From assembly GCA_036346375.1 (NCBI GenBank), contig CM070508.1, positions 22,512,852-22,576,851 of the forward strand: a DNA stretch of 64,000 nucleotides, given 5' to 3'. This document shows, one piece after another, positions 1 through 11,462 of this stretch. Source of the DNA: Guadua angustifolia. Taxonomy: Eukaryota > Streptophyta > Magnoliopsida > Poales > Poaceae. The notes beneath the pieces are model-generated. The model was not told the DNA's origin. It saw nothing but the letters and a program-made list of their open reading frames with translations, and did not search any database. Within the stretch, counting starts at the first letter, position 1. The number at the start of each line of letters is the position of its first letter. A program made the position numbers and the translations under genes.

Positions 1-2814
1 AGCAGTATCCTTGACTTCATCCATAAGGGCAAGCGCCTGATCATCATCAACGGTGCGGGCAAAGCCCTCTTGGACAGCTTTAAGATCCACCCGCGGATAC
101 AGAGACTTGGTGATCGCTAACACCTGGCTGGCGCTCGTAACCGCAACATTCTCCAGGTGCGCGGAAAACTTCATGGAGGCTTCCTCCGACCTCGGATTGT
201 AATCTTTGGTGTCACGGGGACCTCGCCGGTACCGGCTTCATCAGACTCAAGACCCGCAACACCTTCTCTCGCCGCTGAGGCGGTCGGTCCTTGCTTGGCG
301 CTCGAATCTTTTCGTCAAGCACGAATCGGCACGCGAGTTGACTCAAGACCGCAAAGAAACCAGTCGGATAAGTTCGAAGACTAGCAAGACAATGATAACG
401 AAGACCGAAGACAAGGTCAAGAATACACCTTCTAATTCCCTTGTCGACAGCTACCGCTTTTATGTCGCCTCGGCCTTCTTGACCCAAAGCATTTTGGGAG
501 GAAGAGGCTTCGAATTTCTCCCGGAAGTCTGACGAAAGGGCAGATCAGGATGTCAGAAGGCAAGGGACAAATCCAGAATTCAAAAACATTCAGGCGGAAT
601 AATTACCATCAGAAAGATTGATCAGGTTTAACTTCTCGGCCTCAAGAGACTGGACACGACTTCGAAGTCCCTCCAATTCCTCTCGATTCCCGGCTTGGGT
701 GCGTACAAGCTCCGCTTCATACTCATTACGGACTTGCTCGAGTTCTTCAGCATAGTCCTTCCTCATTTTCATCCGCGGAAATAACTTTTGAAGAAGATAG
801 TTCCGATCTTCGGCAAAAGCTGACAAGCGCTGGAGACGGCAGAATAATATTAAGCTTCACGAAGAAAAGAAGATAAGTGCGGCGCAGACAACTCACCTTG
901 CCGAGACAGCTGCACTCATGAGCGACCTCAAAAATGAGGTCCGAAGGTTGTCTCTCGATCTCGCCATCCAAAAGGACCAAGTCACCTTCGTCATCAGTGA
1001 ACGCGGCCCGCACCGGAGATCTCGGGCGAGGAGGTGGAGGAATTTCGATGCGTGGGGGTGACTGGCAGGAAGAGATGGAAGGAGCTTCTGGTGGAAAAGC
1101 AGCGGCATCGATAGAGGGCAGAGTTTGGGCGGCCGGCTCAAGAAGAGGAGGTGATAGGGTATCACTCGGCTCTAATGGGCACTCGGCCTCGAGGGCCGGG
1201 GTACAACATCAATTCGAGGCTCTTTGGAGGAATGCGTCGATCGGCACCTCAGCCCCTTCCGCGTCAATCAGGCTTTCATCAGCAACCGCAGGAGGCTTCG
1301 GAACCGGTTCCTCATGAAGAGATTCTTCAACGGGATCCCTGCAAAAAAAAGCGATCAAGATATGATCCAGAGGGGAGCAAGAGAGGGGAGACAAGGAAAT
1401 CCAACCTGTTGGACCTTGTTATCTTACACCTCAAACCCCTCCGGGTAGAAGGGCTATCATCGGCAACACTAGTCGGGCGCGCAAGCGAAGGCACGCTCTC
1501 GGTGGCAATACGAGCCTGAGGCTCGGAGACTTCAGGTTTTGAAGATTGACTTGAAGAGGAAGAAGTCGGGGGAGGAGGACGCGTAGTTGCAGTATCCCGA
1601 ATCTGCGGCCCATCAGTCAGGCGTACATGGCTCGCCGACTGCTTCCTCTTAGCGTCCCGGGCAACTGGTTTTTTCCCTTTTCCGACGGGATCGTCATCAG
1701 GACCGCTTGCTTTACTTCGCTTTGCGGCTGGTGCTGCGGAGGATGCACGGCCTGGAAAGGTCCGCTTGTCGCTCTTGTGAACAGCAAACTCAGGAAGTGG
1801 TGCGTCGGAGAAAAAGGCTTCTCGTGACTACAAAGTTCGAAAAAGAAAGAGAATACGCATTCAGATCAGAATTCTGGCAAAAGCCAAAAAGCAGGATCAA
1901 CATAGAAATATCATGTAAACCTCGTACCGAGGGAGCAGGATGGAGTTTGGTAAAAGGCCTCGGGTTTCGAGGAACAACGATCCTCTCGTTTGGGGCGAAG
2001 AAATCAGCTGCCCGACTAAAGAACACCGCGGTGGAAATTTCATCCGAAACCTCCCGTGTAGGGTCGTGGCGGCCTTCATATTCATACCCAGGATGAATTC
2101 GGTCCTTGAGGGGCTGGATTCGGCGGATGCAGAAGTTGGCAACAACAGCCATACCAGTAAGCCCATCTTCCTTTAATTCAGCAATTAGTCCCAGGAGATC
2201 AGCCACTTGGTTCGTTCCGTCGTCATTGGGAAGCGATGTCCAGGCAGGAGAAGGCTTGGGGGATGTCCCAGTAAAGGCAGGCAATGGGGGATCAGGATTG
2301 GCACAATAAAACCACTCTTGGTGCCAACCCTTGTTTGAAGATTTACAGGGAATGTGAAGATAAGATTTTTTCATGCCCTCCCTTAGCTGAAACCCGGCGC
2401 CGCCAACCGTCTTGGGAGAATTCTTGCTGGGAAAGGGCTTAAGGAGGAAAAGATGGCGAAAAAGATCAAAATGAGGCCGAATGCCAAGATAGGCCTCACA
2501 AAGGTTAACAAAGGCAGCAATTTGAAGAATGGAATTAGGGTTAAGATGAGTTAGCTCGATTCCATAAAACTCGAGAATACCGCGTAGAAAAGGGGATGCT
2601 GGAAGGCCAAGTCCGCGCTAAAAAGGATTCAAAGACAACCGCCTCTTCAGACGAGGAGTAGGGAGAATTCACTGCGGCGGGCGGCCAAAGATTACAGAGG
2701 CGGAAAAACACCAATGCTAACCAAATCCTCCGGTAGCCCCTCCGCTGCCACCGAAATAGCCCAGTCTTTGGTCGAGGCGGAAGGAGGGGCAGTTGAGGGA
2801 GAAGGAGGCGACAT
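1..2814 (-). pseudogene. Antisense gene of family T copy 1 (putative gypsy-type transposon domain, PF04195-like)
   Basis: The gene reads opposite to its host element. A start ATG at 2812-2814 begins MSPPSPS. About 60 codons on comes the family signature (IELTHLNPNSIL, then a stretch like FVNLCEAYLGIRPHFDLFRHLF). At 1790-2374 it continues with a Trp/Tyr-rich segment (KGWHQEWFY) and a conserved stretch around HPGYEYEGRHDPTREVSDE. A basic, Ser/Pro-rich linker follows, then a C-terminal coiled coil at about 590-819 (EELEQVRNEYEAELVRTQ). A canonical intron is visible at 896-820 on the minus strand (donor GTGAGT, acceptor CAG). Reading frame is lost in places, so I call it a pseudogene. The function of this domain is not established. 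The 3' end is at or beyond position 1. Confidence 0.7.
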
Positions 2815-3449
2815 TTTCTTCCTCACGATCACGCGAAAACTAGGGTAACGAGAAAAGTTATCTCTAGCAGCGGAGGTCGCGAAGGGAAAGAAGATGGAGA
2901 GCAAAGGGGCAAGTAGCGATGGTATAAAACCACTTTATTTGCTCCGTTTGATAAGGAAGCGGCGCCGATTCTCGCCCCGAGCGGGAAATCGCACTGCCCT
3001 TCCCAAAACCCTGAAACCGCCTTAGGGAGCATTTCAGGGAGGGCTGGCAGGTACGCATGACGTACACGATTGCTGAAAGCCCAAAGAAGAGTCGAGATAA
3101 CAAAAGTAATATGCCCCAAGATGGGCTCAAAAGCCCGAAATCCGTAATGCACGGAGTAAAAGGGTACAACTCCAGAAAACAACATCCTCTTATGGTATGC
3201 CTCATGCCAGGCCAAAAGCTGATGGCGTTCATAGAACAAAATCAGGTATCATAAGATGATTGTTTAAAAGGATAAAAGTTTGGAACATGCCAGGAATCAG
3301 TCGGCCTGGCAATCCGGGACAAGGACGGCTCAAAATCTGGCGAGTTCTTCGTGACCTCTCTCTTTTCCCAGCGACAGGCACTCGGCTAAAAGCACTCGGG
3401 AAGACTCAGCAGCTGGCAGACATTCGATCATGAAGCACTCGGGGGCTAC

Positions 3450-3926
3450 TGTGGAATATGTATGTCCCGGAGCCCATCAAGCAGTCGTCAAGGCCCAACT
3501 AGGCGAACTTGGGTTATATTGATCGGACCAAACTAGAGATCGTTTGGGCCAAGTAAAGCATGAAGAACCAGGATTGGCATTAGCTAAAGGAGCCGAGTCG
3601 TATTGGGTAAAAGATGATTGTAATCCTAACCGCTATCATGTATAACGGATAAGGAAAAGATATATATGGCATAGTCTCCACCTCGTATCCGAGTGGGACT
3701 CCCTCTTGTAACCGCCCTCCCCTGCTATATAAAGGGGGGAGGAGGCATAAGACATAAGATCTCATTAGCGAATAGCTACTCACATATAATTCCAGAGCAC
3801 AGGACTAGGGTATTATCTCCATCGTGAGAGCCCGAACCTGTATACATCGGGTGTTCTTGTGCTACCATCGAGTTTGGGTCCGGCGCGTAGCCCCCTTTTC
3901 ATTATTGTCGGTAACAAACGTCGACA
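3450..3926 (+). repeat. 3' LTR of family T copy 1
   Basis: Begins TGTGGAATATGTATGTCCCG right after the polypurine tract and ends GTCGACA, so the 5'-TG/CA-3' ends are present. A TATA box lies at 3725-3732. The stretch with ATTATCTCCATCGTGAGAGC and CATCGGGTGTTCTTGTGC is shared with the LTRs at 35219, 38727, 45458 and 56282, which places all five in one family. Length is 477 bp. Confidence 0.9.
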
Positions 3927-4033
3927 CACGGCTTACGAAAAAAAATATGTAAACGAGGCTAGGACAGTAAAAATTTTCATTTTCGGTGCTCAGCATATTT
4001 AGCGTTATCCATACCTCCCTTGTTCAAAAAATG

Positions 4034-4327
4034 ATTCAAATAGTTATGAAAAATTCTAAAAAATTATACAGGTAAGGTATAATATGATATACTATCCCAC
4101 AAAATTTCAAATCTAAATTTGATCTAAACATTGAGAAACAAGAATTAAATTTCAGTGAATAGTAGTTTTATTTTTCCCTTTGTTATTTCGTATTTTCTTT
4201 TCAGCATGTTTTTTGTTTTTGTTTCTCAATGCGTGGGACGAATTTGGATTTACAATTTTCTCGGATGGTAGACTATATCATACCACACGTATGTAATTTT
4301 TATTTAGAATTTTTCATACTATTTGGA
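4034..4327. repeat. Foldback (inverted-repeat) element, about 290 bp
   Basis: The arm at 4034-4142 (caaatagttatgaaaaattc ... cattgagaaac) pairs with the arm at 4222-4327 (gtttctcaatg ... gaatttttcatactatttg). The spacer of about 80 bp is T-rich. It has no coding capacity. The structure is typical of MITE or foldback elements; I could not assign a superfamily. Confidence 0.75.
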
Positions 4328-4385
4328 ATAAGTTTATATAACACCTTAAACTTTGCTTTAAAATCCATCCGACACTCAGAACTAT

Positions 4386-4849
4386 AGCCCTATTTGATAG
4401 AGCTTCAGATCCCAGTTTCACCTTAGATCTGGAGCTTATAGACTAAAATAAAGTTAATCAAGTTTATATTTTTAGTCTAAAAAGTAAACAATATGACCCA
4501 CTTAAATACTCTTATGTTCTGTTTGGAAGAGCTTCAGTTCTCAACTCCACCTCAGATCTAGAGCTTGTAGGCTAAAATAAAGTGAATTAATTTTATATTT
4601 TTAGTCTAAAATATAAACAAGATGACCCACCTAAACACTCTTAATATACCTACAGCTCTAGCTCCATAAATTTCTGGAGTTAGGAATACCTGCTCCACCA
4701 ACTTCACGGGTTTTGGTGGAGTTGAAGCTGTGCTAAACACTCCCTTAATATACCCACAGCTCCAGTTCTATAAATTTTTAGAGCTAAGAATACTCTGTTT
4801 CACCAACTTCATAGATTTTGGTGGAACTGGAGCTGTGCCAAACACTCTC
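4386..4849. mobile_element. Tourist-like MITE (outer copy), interrupted by a sibling
   Basis: The ends are inverted repeats: an AGAGCTTCAG.. GTTTCACC start, and an end containing GGTGGAACTGGAGCTGTGCC. It is flanked by the 3-bp direct repeat TAT (4383-4385 and 4850-4852). It is interrupted at 4515-4744 by a second copy of the same family. A 3-bp A/T-rich duplication suggests the PIF/Harbinger (Tourist) superfamily; this is inference from structure only. Confidence 0.7.
4515..4744. mobile_element. Tourist-like MITE (inner copy), 230 bp
   Basis: Starts TGTTCTGTTTGGAAGAGCTT and ends GCTGTGCTAAACACTCCC, with inverted terminal regions (..CTCAACTCCACC against GGTGGAGTTGAAGC..). It is flanked by the direct repeat TTA at 4512-4514 and 4745-4747. 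The sequence on both sides rejoins into an intact outer copy, so this insertion came later. Confidence 0.8.
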
Positions 4850-5298
4850 TATGAAATCAAACATTTGGCACATTGACTTTTGCAATCTAATTCAAATAAC
4901 ACCTCAAACCCGATTTCACATAGTGCAATGAATGAACGGATTTACCACGTAGAATGGCACGTTGTTTAGGTGAATAAAATATGGGATTCACATGGGCTTT
5001 TATTCCAAAGTGAAATAGAGAGGGGAAGTTACATGAGCCAATGGCCATAAAAGCTTGATTAGAAGCTCGACAGAGGAGAAGCTTATGTGAGCTCACCTTT
5101 CATGACCTAGCTTTATCAACATATTATCCTATATTAAAGCCATCCACACAATTCATCACACAAGCAATATCACTATATGAAATCGGATCTAAGTACTATT
5201 TGAATTGGATTGCAAAATTTTGAGAGGTTAAATGTCTGATTTTATAGTTCAAAGTGCTAGATCGACTTTCGACCAAAATTTGAGGTGTTATATTGACT

Positions 5299-6434
5299 CC
5301 TTCCTAACTATTAAACTATTTTTTTGAACAATAGGACCATGGATAGTACCAATATGTTAAGAGCACCGGAAATGTTCCCGTGCCCATGCATACCGCCATA
5401 TTTAGGGATTTTGATCTGTTGCTGAGCTGTGTCGCGTTGTGTTGTAGTACTTGTTTGCATTTTCCAGATAAAACATTGCGGTTTCTAAAATATAAACTTA
5501 TAAATAAAGCCGGAGATTGCTGAATGGCTATTAATTTCTTGGATTAGTTGGTGAATGGCGTGTTTCCAAACTTCGTTGATGTGTTTCCCCTGTATGCTCT
5601 GCAACTCTCAGCCAAATGTTGGCTCCGTAATCCACACTAGGAATGATTACGCGCGCTAACCTGAGCGCCGGTTATATGAACAGTGGAAAAATAAGCATAA
5701 TTATTTTGCAAAGAGAATACCACATCAATGGACAATGTAATAAGATACATGACCAATCTTATAAATCAATATGAGAACATGTATCAAAATTCAGTCTTTC
5801 TTAAGATTTAACAAAAAAATGGCCATACCACCATACACACACTATTCTACAACAGCACGTAGAATATGATATTCTACTCCCCAGCTAGTTAATAAATACC
5901 GACCGAGCCACATATCTTAGTACTCAGCATAATGGAATTGTCCCAGCTGACTATCAGTTACGTGGCAAACCAACTAGTAAATATTTTTCTTCTTTGTATA
6001 TGAATTTTTTAATTTATTTTAGCCATAACTTGTTTATTGGCAGCTTCGATTCACAAAAAGTTTTCACTAGTAGCTTACTAACGACGAGAGGAACAAAATG
6101 ATATAAGTCTCACTAACAAACAATCATTTTGCTATCAGGTGACAGATTCAATATCATGTATAGTCTGTGCAGCAGTAAAATTTCACAGTATAAATATGGA
6201 TAGTAATATACATATAACGTATACGGTGAAAACTAGCAAATGATGAAATCATGTAAGTAGGCAATTAGGAGTATTGGATTGGTCTGAGATGGTCTAAATT
6301 CAAGCAAAATCCCACCCTTTTCACTTATACACATTTTTACACGTGACCCCTGCAAAGTAACAATTCCACTCCTAAACTCAAATCTCGACCGATCGCTTCG
6401 TTCCTTCACCTCCCTTCGATGGGTTCGCCACCCT
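5299..6434. other. AT-rich intergenic DNA, no gene
   Basis: I see no coding region here. About 5840-6060 resembles 58995-59230: both contain TCTAC..ACGTGTAGAAT-type imperfect hairpins followed by TGATATTCTACT-like text, and further along AGCCATAAC. They appear to be two copies of one unclassified element. The last 150 bp before the MULE become GC-richer. Confidence 0.5.
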
Positions 6435-6444
6435 CCCTCCCGAC

Positions 6445-6522
6445 GAATTTTTTTTTATTTAATATTTATTTTTAATCGTTTTTTCAGAACTAGTCGCCCG
6501 CGGGAAAAAATTTAAAAAATAC
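6445..6522 (+). repeat. MULE terminal inverted repeat (left)
   Basis: Near-identical, in reverse complement, to 17827-17904 over about 60 bp; the last 15-20 bp diverge. The left copy has one more T in the T-run. Flanked on the outside by the duplication at 6435-6444. Confidence 0.9.
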
Positions 6523-6623
6523 CCTCCGTCGCCCCCGGGCGACGCCTATGTCAGGCGAACGGCGGGCTGCCCTAACGGCAAAATTCGCGAACGTAACGGC
6601 AGAACTAAAAAAAAATAAAAAAT

Positions 6624-6656
6624 GTACCGATCGCCCCTGCCAGGGGCGATCGGTAC
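6624..6656. other. Perfect 16-bp palindrome in the MULE subterminal region
   Basis: Arm GTACCGATCGCCCCTG, one-base spacer C, then the exact reverse complement. It carries the GGGCGATCG word that recurs throughout this MULE. It sits 180 bp inside the left end, where MULE transposase binding sites usually lie; that role is inference. Confidence 0.8.
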
Positions 6657-6840
6657 TGTAGATAATTTTTTTTGAAATTTTTGGTTGTAAATTGTTTGTA
6701 GAATTGTTGTATTGAATCGGGACGAATTAGAAAAAAAACTTATTGTCATGTAATGAACCGGAAAAATTGTTTTAGTTCGTTAGTAATACACATCTAACTT
6801 AGGTATTTTCGTAGCCTCATAGGGTCCGTCGAATACGGCC

Positions 6841-7165
6841 GAAAAAATACAGGAAAAATCAAGGGCGGCCTCACGAACGCGAAACACGACTTTAAAGACA
6901 GGCGAGATGGGTGGGCGTTGCCCGGCATTTTTTTGCTAAAATCGAAAAGGCACTCATGCCACTAAACCACGTAAATCGTGGGCCACTTAGGGTTTTCGAG
7001 TCAGCAGGACAGCCCGACACGGTCAAAAAATACGGAAAAAATCAAGGGCGGCCTACGCAACGCGAGCTACGACTTTCGTACGGGCGAGATGGCCGGACGT
7101 AGCCCCGGCATTTTGTTGCGAAAATCGGAAAAGACACTCCTGCCACGAAACCACGAAAACTTTTA
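6841..7165. repeat. Two-copy direct repeat, period about 183 bp
   Basis: The segment with AATCAAGGGCGGCCT at 6857 recurs at 7040. It continues with similar text (GGCGAGATGG, CCCGGCATTTT, CACTC.TGCCAC.AAACCACG). The copies are moderately diverged. It is non-coding. Confidence 0.75.
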
Positions 7166-8279
7166 CAAGGTCAGAAAATTTTGAAACTTTTTATGGAGGT
7201 TCCTGATAAATGAGTGATTTTACCATAAAAATTTCAAATGATTTTAATATATGAGGAATTTTTTAAAATTGAAACAATACATATATAAGGGCACATACAC
7301 CGAAAGTTCAGATGATAAAATAAGCGAGAGATTAGATTATATTATATTACATGGGCATTACAATGATGACGAGGTTAATAAGGAAAGCATCGTTCGTCGT
7401 GGTGGAACAAATGATCGTTCGCCTATCTCGGTACAAATCGAGAATGATGTCATACATTTTACGTGATATTACCCGACCCGTTCTAGTATTGCGACCGGTC
7501 ATCGGACACCGCTCAATCCCTACTATGAAAGAACTCCATGGGGTTCCGCAAAGGCTCCCGTATGCCGCCCATTGGGTGGCCTATGTAAATGCGCTCCCGT
7601 GTATAAGACTTAAATTTTGGTTGTTCTTTATATGGATTTCGCCTCCCATATGGGCATGTCATCCCGATTCGGCGCCCCTATGTTAATACCACGGGTTCCT
7701 CGGTGGTCCGCAGAACGTGTCGAGGATTTGTTGCGTGGTGTGGACCTCGGCCATTTGCTTCCCTTGTCCTTCTTCTTCGAGAGGAGGAACCCTCTTGCGC
7801 CTCTCTGTTGTGGGCGTTAGGCGGAGACATGCGAGACGCCGCCTGCTTTCGCTCGCACTCCACTATATGGTGCAGGAGGTGTGTGTTGGGCTTATGCTTG
7901 ACAACCGAAGCGTGCCTGCGATCAATGCAAGATGCCGCTTTGGTGGTTGCATAACACCGTAGGCGTACTCGGTCCGCTTTTCAGGCGGTAGTGGCACCAC
8001 GGAGAGGGTTGCTCCCCGCTTATCCCATGCAAAGTTGCTCGAGATGTGGGTGGTACGTCTCCGGTCCACCCGGTTGAAGTACCAAAGACCGCTCATCCTC
8101 GGCCAAGGGCAGGTAGAATCTCCGTCCGCTAGATCACCCCGGCAGTATCAACCATCGCCTCCGTGCCATGTACGTGAGACGTCGGGGCTTTGGTGGCCCC
8201 GAGGAGGTTCCTCCTCGACTTGTTGATGTTGAAAGTGTCCTCTTGAAGTCCTGTGGTGCGATGAACTGGTTTAGAACTT
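7166..8279. other. MULE internal DNA with no recognised gene
   Basis: Several open frames exist on both strands (for example 7351-7686 plus), but none resembles a family I know and none has a consistent frame. It is probably 3' sequence of the minus-strand MULE transcript(s). GC content rises after about 7640. Confidence 0.4.
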
Positions 8280-8600
8280 CTACTTTGTGAGTTCAACATG
8301 AGTATGTCGCATGAAACTCACCGATCGGTTGGCCCTTGCACACCGCCCTAAGCTCTGGTCGATCAAGAAAAGGGACATATCCCGCGGCCTCTCCCACGGG
8401 TGAAGTTCTCGCCAAGCGGGGTAGTTGTCGTGGCGCTTGTTGAGAAATTCAGTAGTCACGCTATTCCGCCCGCCGATCCATTGGAAGAAGCAACACCGCC
8501 CTCGTGGCCGAGAAAAGAAAGAACGATGCATGAGATGGTAGTGTTACCTCAGACATGTGGACGCCAAGATGGGTTTACCTCAGACGCGTCGCGGCACACA
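8280..8600 (-). pseudogene. Possible GRF-type zinc-finger remnant
   Basis: On the minus strand the frame near 8531 reads RSFFSRPRGRCCFFQWIGG. This resembles the second half of GRF zinc fingers (Arg-Arg-Phe-Phe..Cys..C-x-Phe-F-x-W-I-D-G), followed by EFLNKRHDNYPAW. The first half, with its Cys pair, is not readable in the same frame. GRF fingers occur in plant transposon-encoded proteins. The match is short and the call weak. Confidence 0.25.
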
Positions 8601-8871
8601 GAAGAGTGATGTGTGGCGGCCGTCTCTCCATGGGTAGATTGCATCATCTTCGCGGTGGAGGTTGCAATCGATTTGGGTCGGGCAACACCGCAGAATCGGG
8701 CGCCGACGCCATTGGCATCCGGATATTGAGGCGGGGAGGACTTCGCTGTCAAGAGGCGACTTTGAGAACGACATTGTCCTCTCTCCTTCCCTTCTCTCTT
8801 GTTCTTTCTTGTTCTCTCGCCGGGTATGCGAGGGGGCGGCGAGAGCGAAGCTTTTAAAGGGTAGATATCGC

Positions 8872-9090
8872 TTTGGGTATGGGGCGGTCGCCCATTTCAG
8901 GCGATATTTACCTTCGGCAAGGTGCTCTCGACATATCAGGCTATCGCCCCATTTGAGCGAAATTTACCTTCAGGCGATGTGCTCACGACATATCAGGCTA
9001 TCGCCCATTTCAGAGCGAAATTTACCTTGGGGCGTGTGCCTCGACATATCAGAGGCTATCGCCCCATTTCAGTATAAATTTACCTTCTGG
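8872..9090. repeat. 57-bp tandem repeat, about 3.5 copies
   Basis: CGACATATCAG recurs at 8929, 8986 and 9042, each time followed by GGCTATCGCCC, CATTT and GCGAAATTTACCTT. Spacing is 56-57 bp. Every unit contains the ATCGCCC word shared with the MULE subterminal palindrome. Confidence 0.85.
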
Positions 9091-10309
9091 CAAAGCAAAG
9101 GCCCTTACATTTTCACAAAGAGCAATTTTTTCATCGCTTATTAATATCCAATTATATATTGTCGAGCTATGCGACGTTGCTCGCACGGTTGCGAAAATCA
9201 AAAATAAGTCGAACGACATGGCTAAGAAAACATAACCTACGCAAATGCAAGCACTTAGTTCAGATAGTTAGACAACATGGTGTGAAGATAAATAAAGTAC
9301 AAAAGTACAACTGCATAATAAGTCACCACGGCGACGCCCCGATCCGCTTTCGGTGGGTACGTGAGTGGCGACGGCGACGGACGACCCTCCTAGCCCGCCC
9401 GCTCCTCGTGGGTAGCGATCTTGTGTCGGCGGCTCGTGTCTGGCTGGGGTGGTGGCCTGTGCTCCTCGGTGGACATGAATCGTCCACGCCGAAACTGCAT
9501 GCTCGTCAATGTCGCTGCGTACCTCGAGTAGTCGACAAAGACCGCGGCGGCCGCGAGAGACGAAGATCGCCCGCATCACCCCACCGTGGGCTATCGCGGC
9601 CGTGGCGAGAGACGAAGATCGCCCGCGTCACCCCACAAAGGCCCATCGCGGCTCGTGGAGGAGGACACGAGGGCACGACCGGGTGACGCCGGGCAAGGGG
9701 CGTAATCGCTGGGCGAGGTGTGGGCACACCTCCACTAGGCGGGAGGTGCCGGGGTGGCGGGCACCACGCCTCGGCCCCGGCAGTGAGTAGGCTGCACATC
9801 CGCCCCATCGTGGCGCGCCACCGACTAATTGTTTCCCGCCGAACGGGGTCAAGACGACGTCGCGCCGAGGCCCGCCAACACGGACTCGAACTCCCCGTGA
9901 CATCCGCCTCGCAAGACGTGCTCGCAAGTAATGCCACTTGATATGAGTTAATTTACATAAAAACATACGTAGGGTTTTGGGGTGACCCTTACCGCAACGT
10001 TCTCCCTCGGGACATCTCAGGAAGGGTATGTCTCCGACAATCACGGCGCAGAGCTGACATACTCGCTAGTGTGTACCCAACCCTAAGCCGAGTCGCCGCG
10101 CGAACCATCCATGTAATCCTCATACGCGGCACGGTCAGACGGCCGGTCTCGCCCACCTATCCGGCCGCCTCGCCCCACTACAAAGATCCACGGTATCATG
10201 CGGCAAGAAGAACGGAGTGCCTCATCGCATGCCCCGACCGGGTCATCCGCAAAGCAAAACGGCAATTTACATACAACATTCATTCCGCCGAATGGTAAGT
10301 ATTGTGCTC
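9091..10309. other. GC-rich MULE internal region, probably the decayed 3' part of the PMD gene
   Basis: Overlapping frames on both strands are GC-driven and low in complexity (Arg/Pro-rich), with no recognisable domain. Its position directly downstream, on the minus strand, of the PMD domain fits the disordered C-terminal tail common in such proteins. This is inference. Confidence 0.35.
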
Positions 10310-11462
10310 AGACACTTACTTCAGCGCTGCACGTGAGACAAGCAGTGAGTAGCCCGCAGGGAAAAGTCCGAAGAGGCCGAATCGCATGAAGACCGGCAAG
10401 CGGCGAGTACTCCTCGACGACAAAGTCAAAGAGGAGGACCTTACGGTGAGCAGAGCAGATGGTCACGCCAAAGAAAGCTCTGACAGCCGTAAGGTGCTCG
10501 GACTGACGTCGCGCAAGGCCAGACGGTGTCCACCGCGACGCCTCGGCGTGCGGCACATCAAACTCCCGAACGAGCGCGTGGTACGACTTCTTGGTCTGGC
10601 GGTGGGCGACACCGCCATGGAACAAAAAGTAGTCGAGTTATTAAAGTGTCCAAATTAGGGGTTAGATACAAGGGGCATACTGTCGGCTGAATCCCAAGAG
10701 AGGCCCATAGTGGGCGGTCGATCTGGGGAGGCCGTGGTACAGGTCCGTGAGTACGGCGCTGGTCAACCTCGGGCCTATCAAGGAGAAGTGCTCCCAGACC
10801 ACAGTGCGAGTAGAACGCAGCCCGCCATCGCCTCTTTGCCTACCTTGAGCGACCTCGACAGACCCTCAGACGTGCACGCGAGCACGGCAGAGCCCCACGA
10901 CCATCGCACCATCTCGTGCAACGCAAAGTTAGACATGTCCCGTCAGAAGAGATTTTAACGAAATGTGTTACCCGGTTCGCGGGGTGTCGGCGATAAACCG
11001 GCGAACTCGATCAAAAGCCGGTCCACCGTGTCCCCGCGGCGAGGACGGAACATGTACCAACCGAACAGACTAGCAGTGTACGCCTCTGTGTCGTGCCAGT
11101 CCTCTCTCGACCTCCGGTGGAGATGCTCACCGCAAAGATTCGATGCAAGATTGTCGGCAGCTCGGTCGCGCGATCCGCGGTTGCAATGAACGAGGTACTA
11201 ACCGGAATCGGAGCAGCCACGCCTTCGACTCCGTGCTTTCATCTGCCCCTGTGGGGCACGACGGGCCGGCCACGGGTGTCGGTCCACCCGGGCGAAGCGC
11301 GCCTCAATCGCCACACCAATCGACGGGCGCTGTGGCGGCACAACCGCAGACCCGTGCAGGGAGGCCGAGGAGGTACGACACGCCCCGCAGCGTGGGAGCC
11401 ATCTCTCCGCACGGCAGTGGAACGTGTGTGTCTCCGGTCTCCACCGGCCCACGAGCGGTCAG
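10310..11462 (-). pseudogene. Plant mobile domain (PMD, PF10536-like) gene remnant in the MULE
   Basis: Read on the minus strand across frames, the conserved PMD landmarks appear in order. Near 11460 is LLTA, a frameshift, then WRPETHTFH. Next come LPCGEMAPTLRGVSYLLGL near 11400-11350, FGWYMFRPRRGD near 11060-11020, WGSAVLA near 10900-10880, LQLWSWEHFPIGRPR near 10790-10740, and a C-terminal KVLLFDFVVEEY near 10410. Total length fits a complete domain of about 380 residues. At least three frameshifts prevent translation. PMD proteins (MAIN/MAIL1 type) act in transposon silencing when host-encoded, and the domain is also widespread inside MULEs and gypsy elements. Here it lies downstream of the transposase on the same strand and moved with the MULE. 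Confidence 0.75.

Larger units (their letters stand above)
1..3926 (+). mobile_element. 3' part of a Tat-lineage Ty3/gypsy element (family T, copy 1)
   Basis: This stretch is a direct repeat of about 53180-56731, the 3' part of the full-length family T element further right. It therefore represents the region downstream of pol plus the 3' LTR; gag and pol lie outside the window. Order on the plus strand: antisense gene (read on minus), a short spacer, a polypurine tract with the core CTCGGGGGCTAC ending at 3449, then the LTR. An antisense gene between pol and the 3' LTR is known from Tat-lineage plant gypsy elements. This copy has longer uninterrupted antisense reading frames than the right-hand copy, so it is the better preserved of the two. 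The 5' limit and target-site duplication cannot be seen. Confidence 0.85.
4331..5298. mobile_element. Foldback MITE, split by a nested MITE pair
   Basis: The outer arms pair: TATATAACACCTTAAA near 4336 with TTTGAGGTGTTATATTGAC near 5279. The inner parts of the arms also pair: GCAATCTAATTCAAATA near 4881 with TATTTGAATTGGATTGC near 5197. The left arm is interrupted exactly at 4386-4849 by another MITE, since the right arm carries the uninterrupted partner sequence. Without the insert the element is about 500 bp. It is non-coding. Confidence 0.7.

Noticed and set aside
6624..6656. Palindrome considered as a transcription terminator
   Set aside because: No adjoining gene end or T-run rule applies in a eukaryote; its place near the MULE end and shared word suggest a transposon role.
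9159..10044. Overlapping frames of 90-175 codons on both strands
   Set aside because: Low-complexity Arg/Pro-rich frames of GC-rich decayed MULE DNA; no family recognised and no consistent frame.
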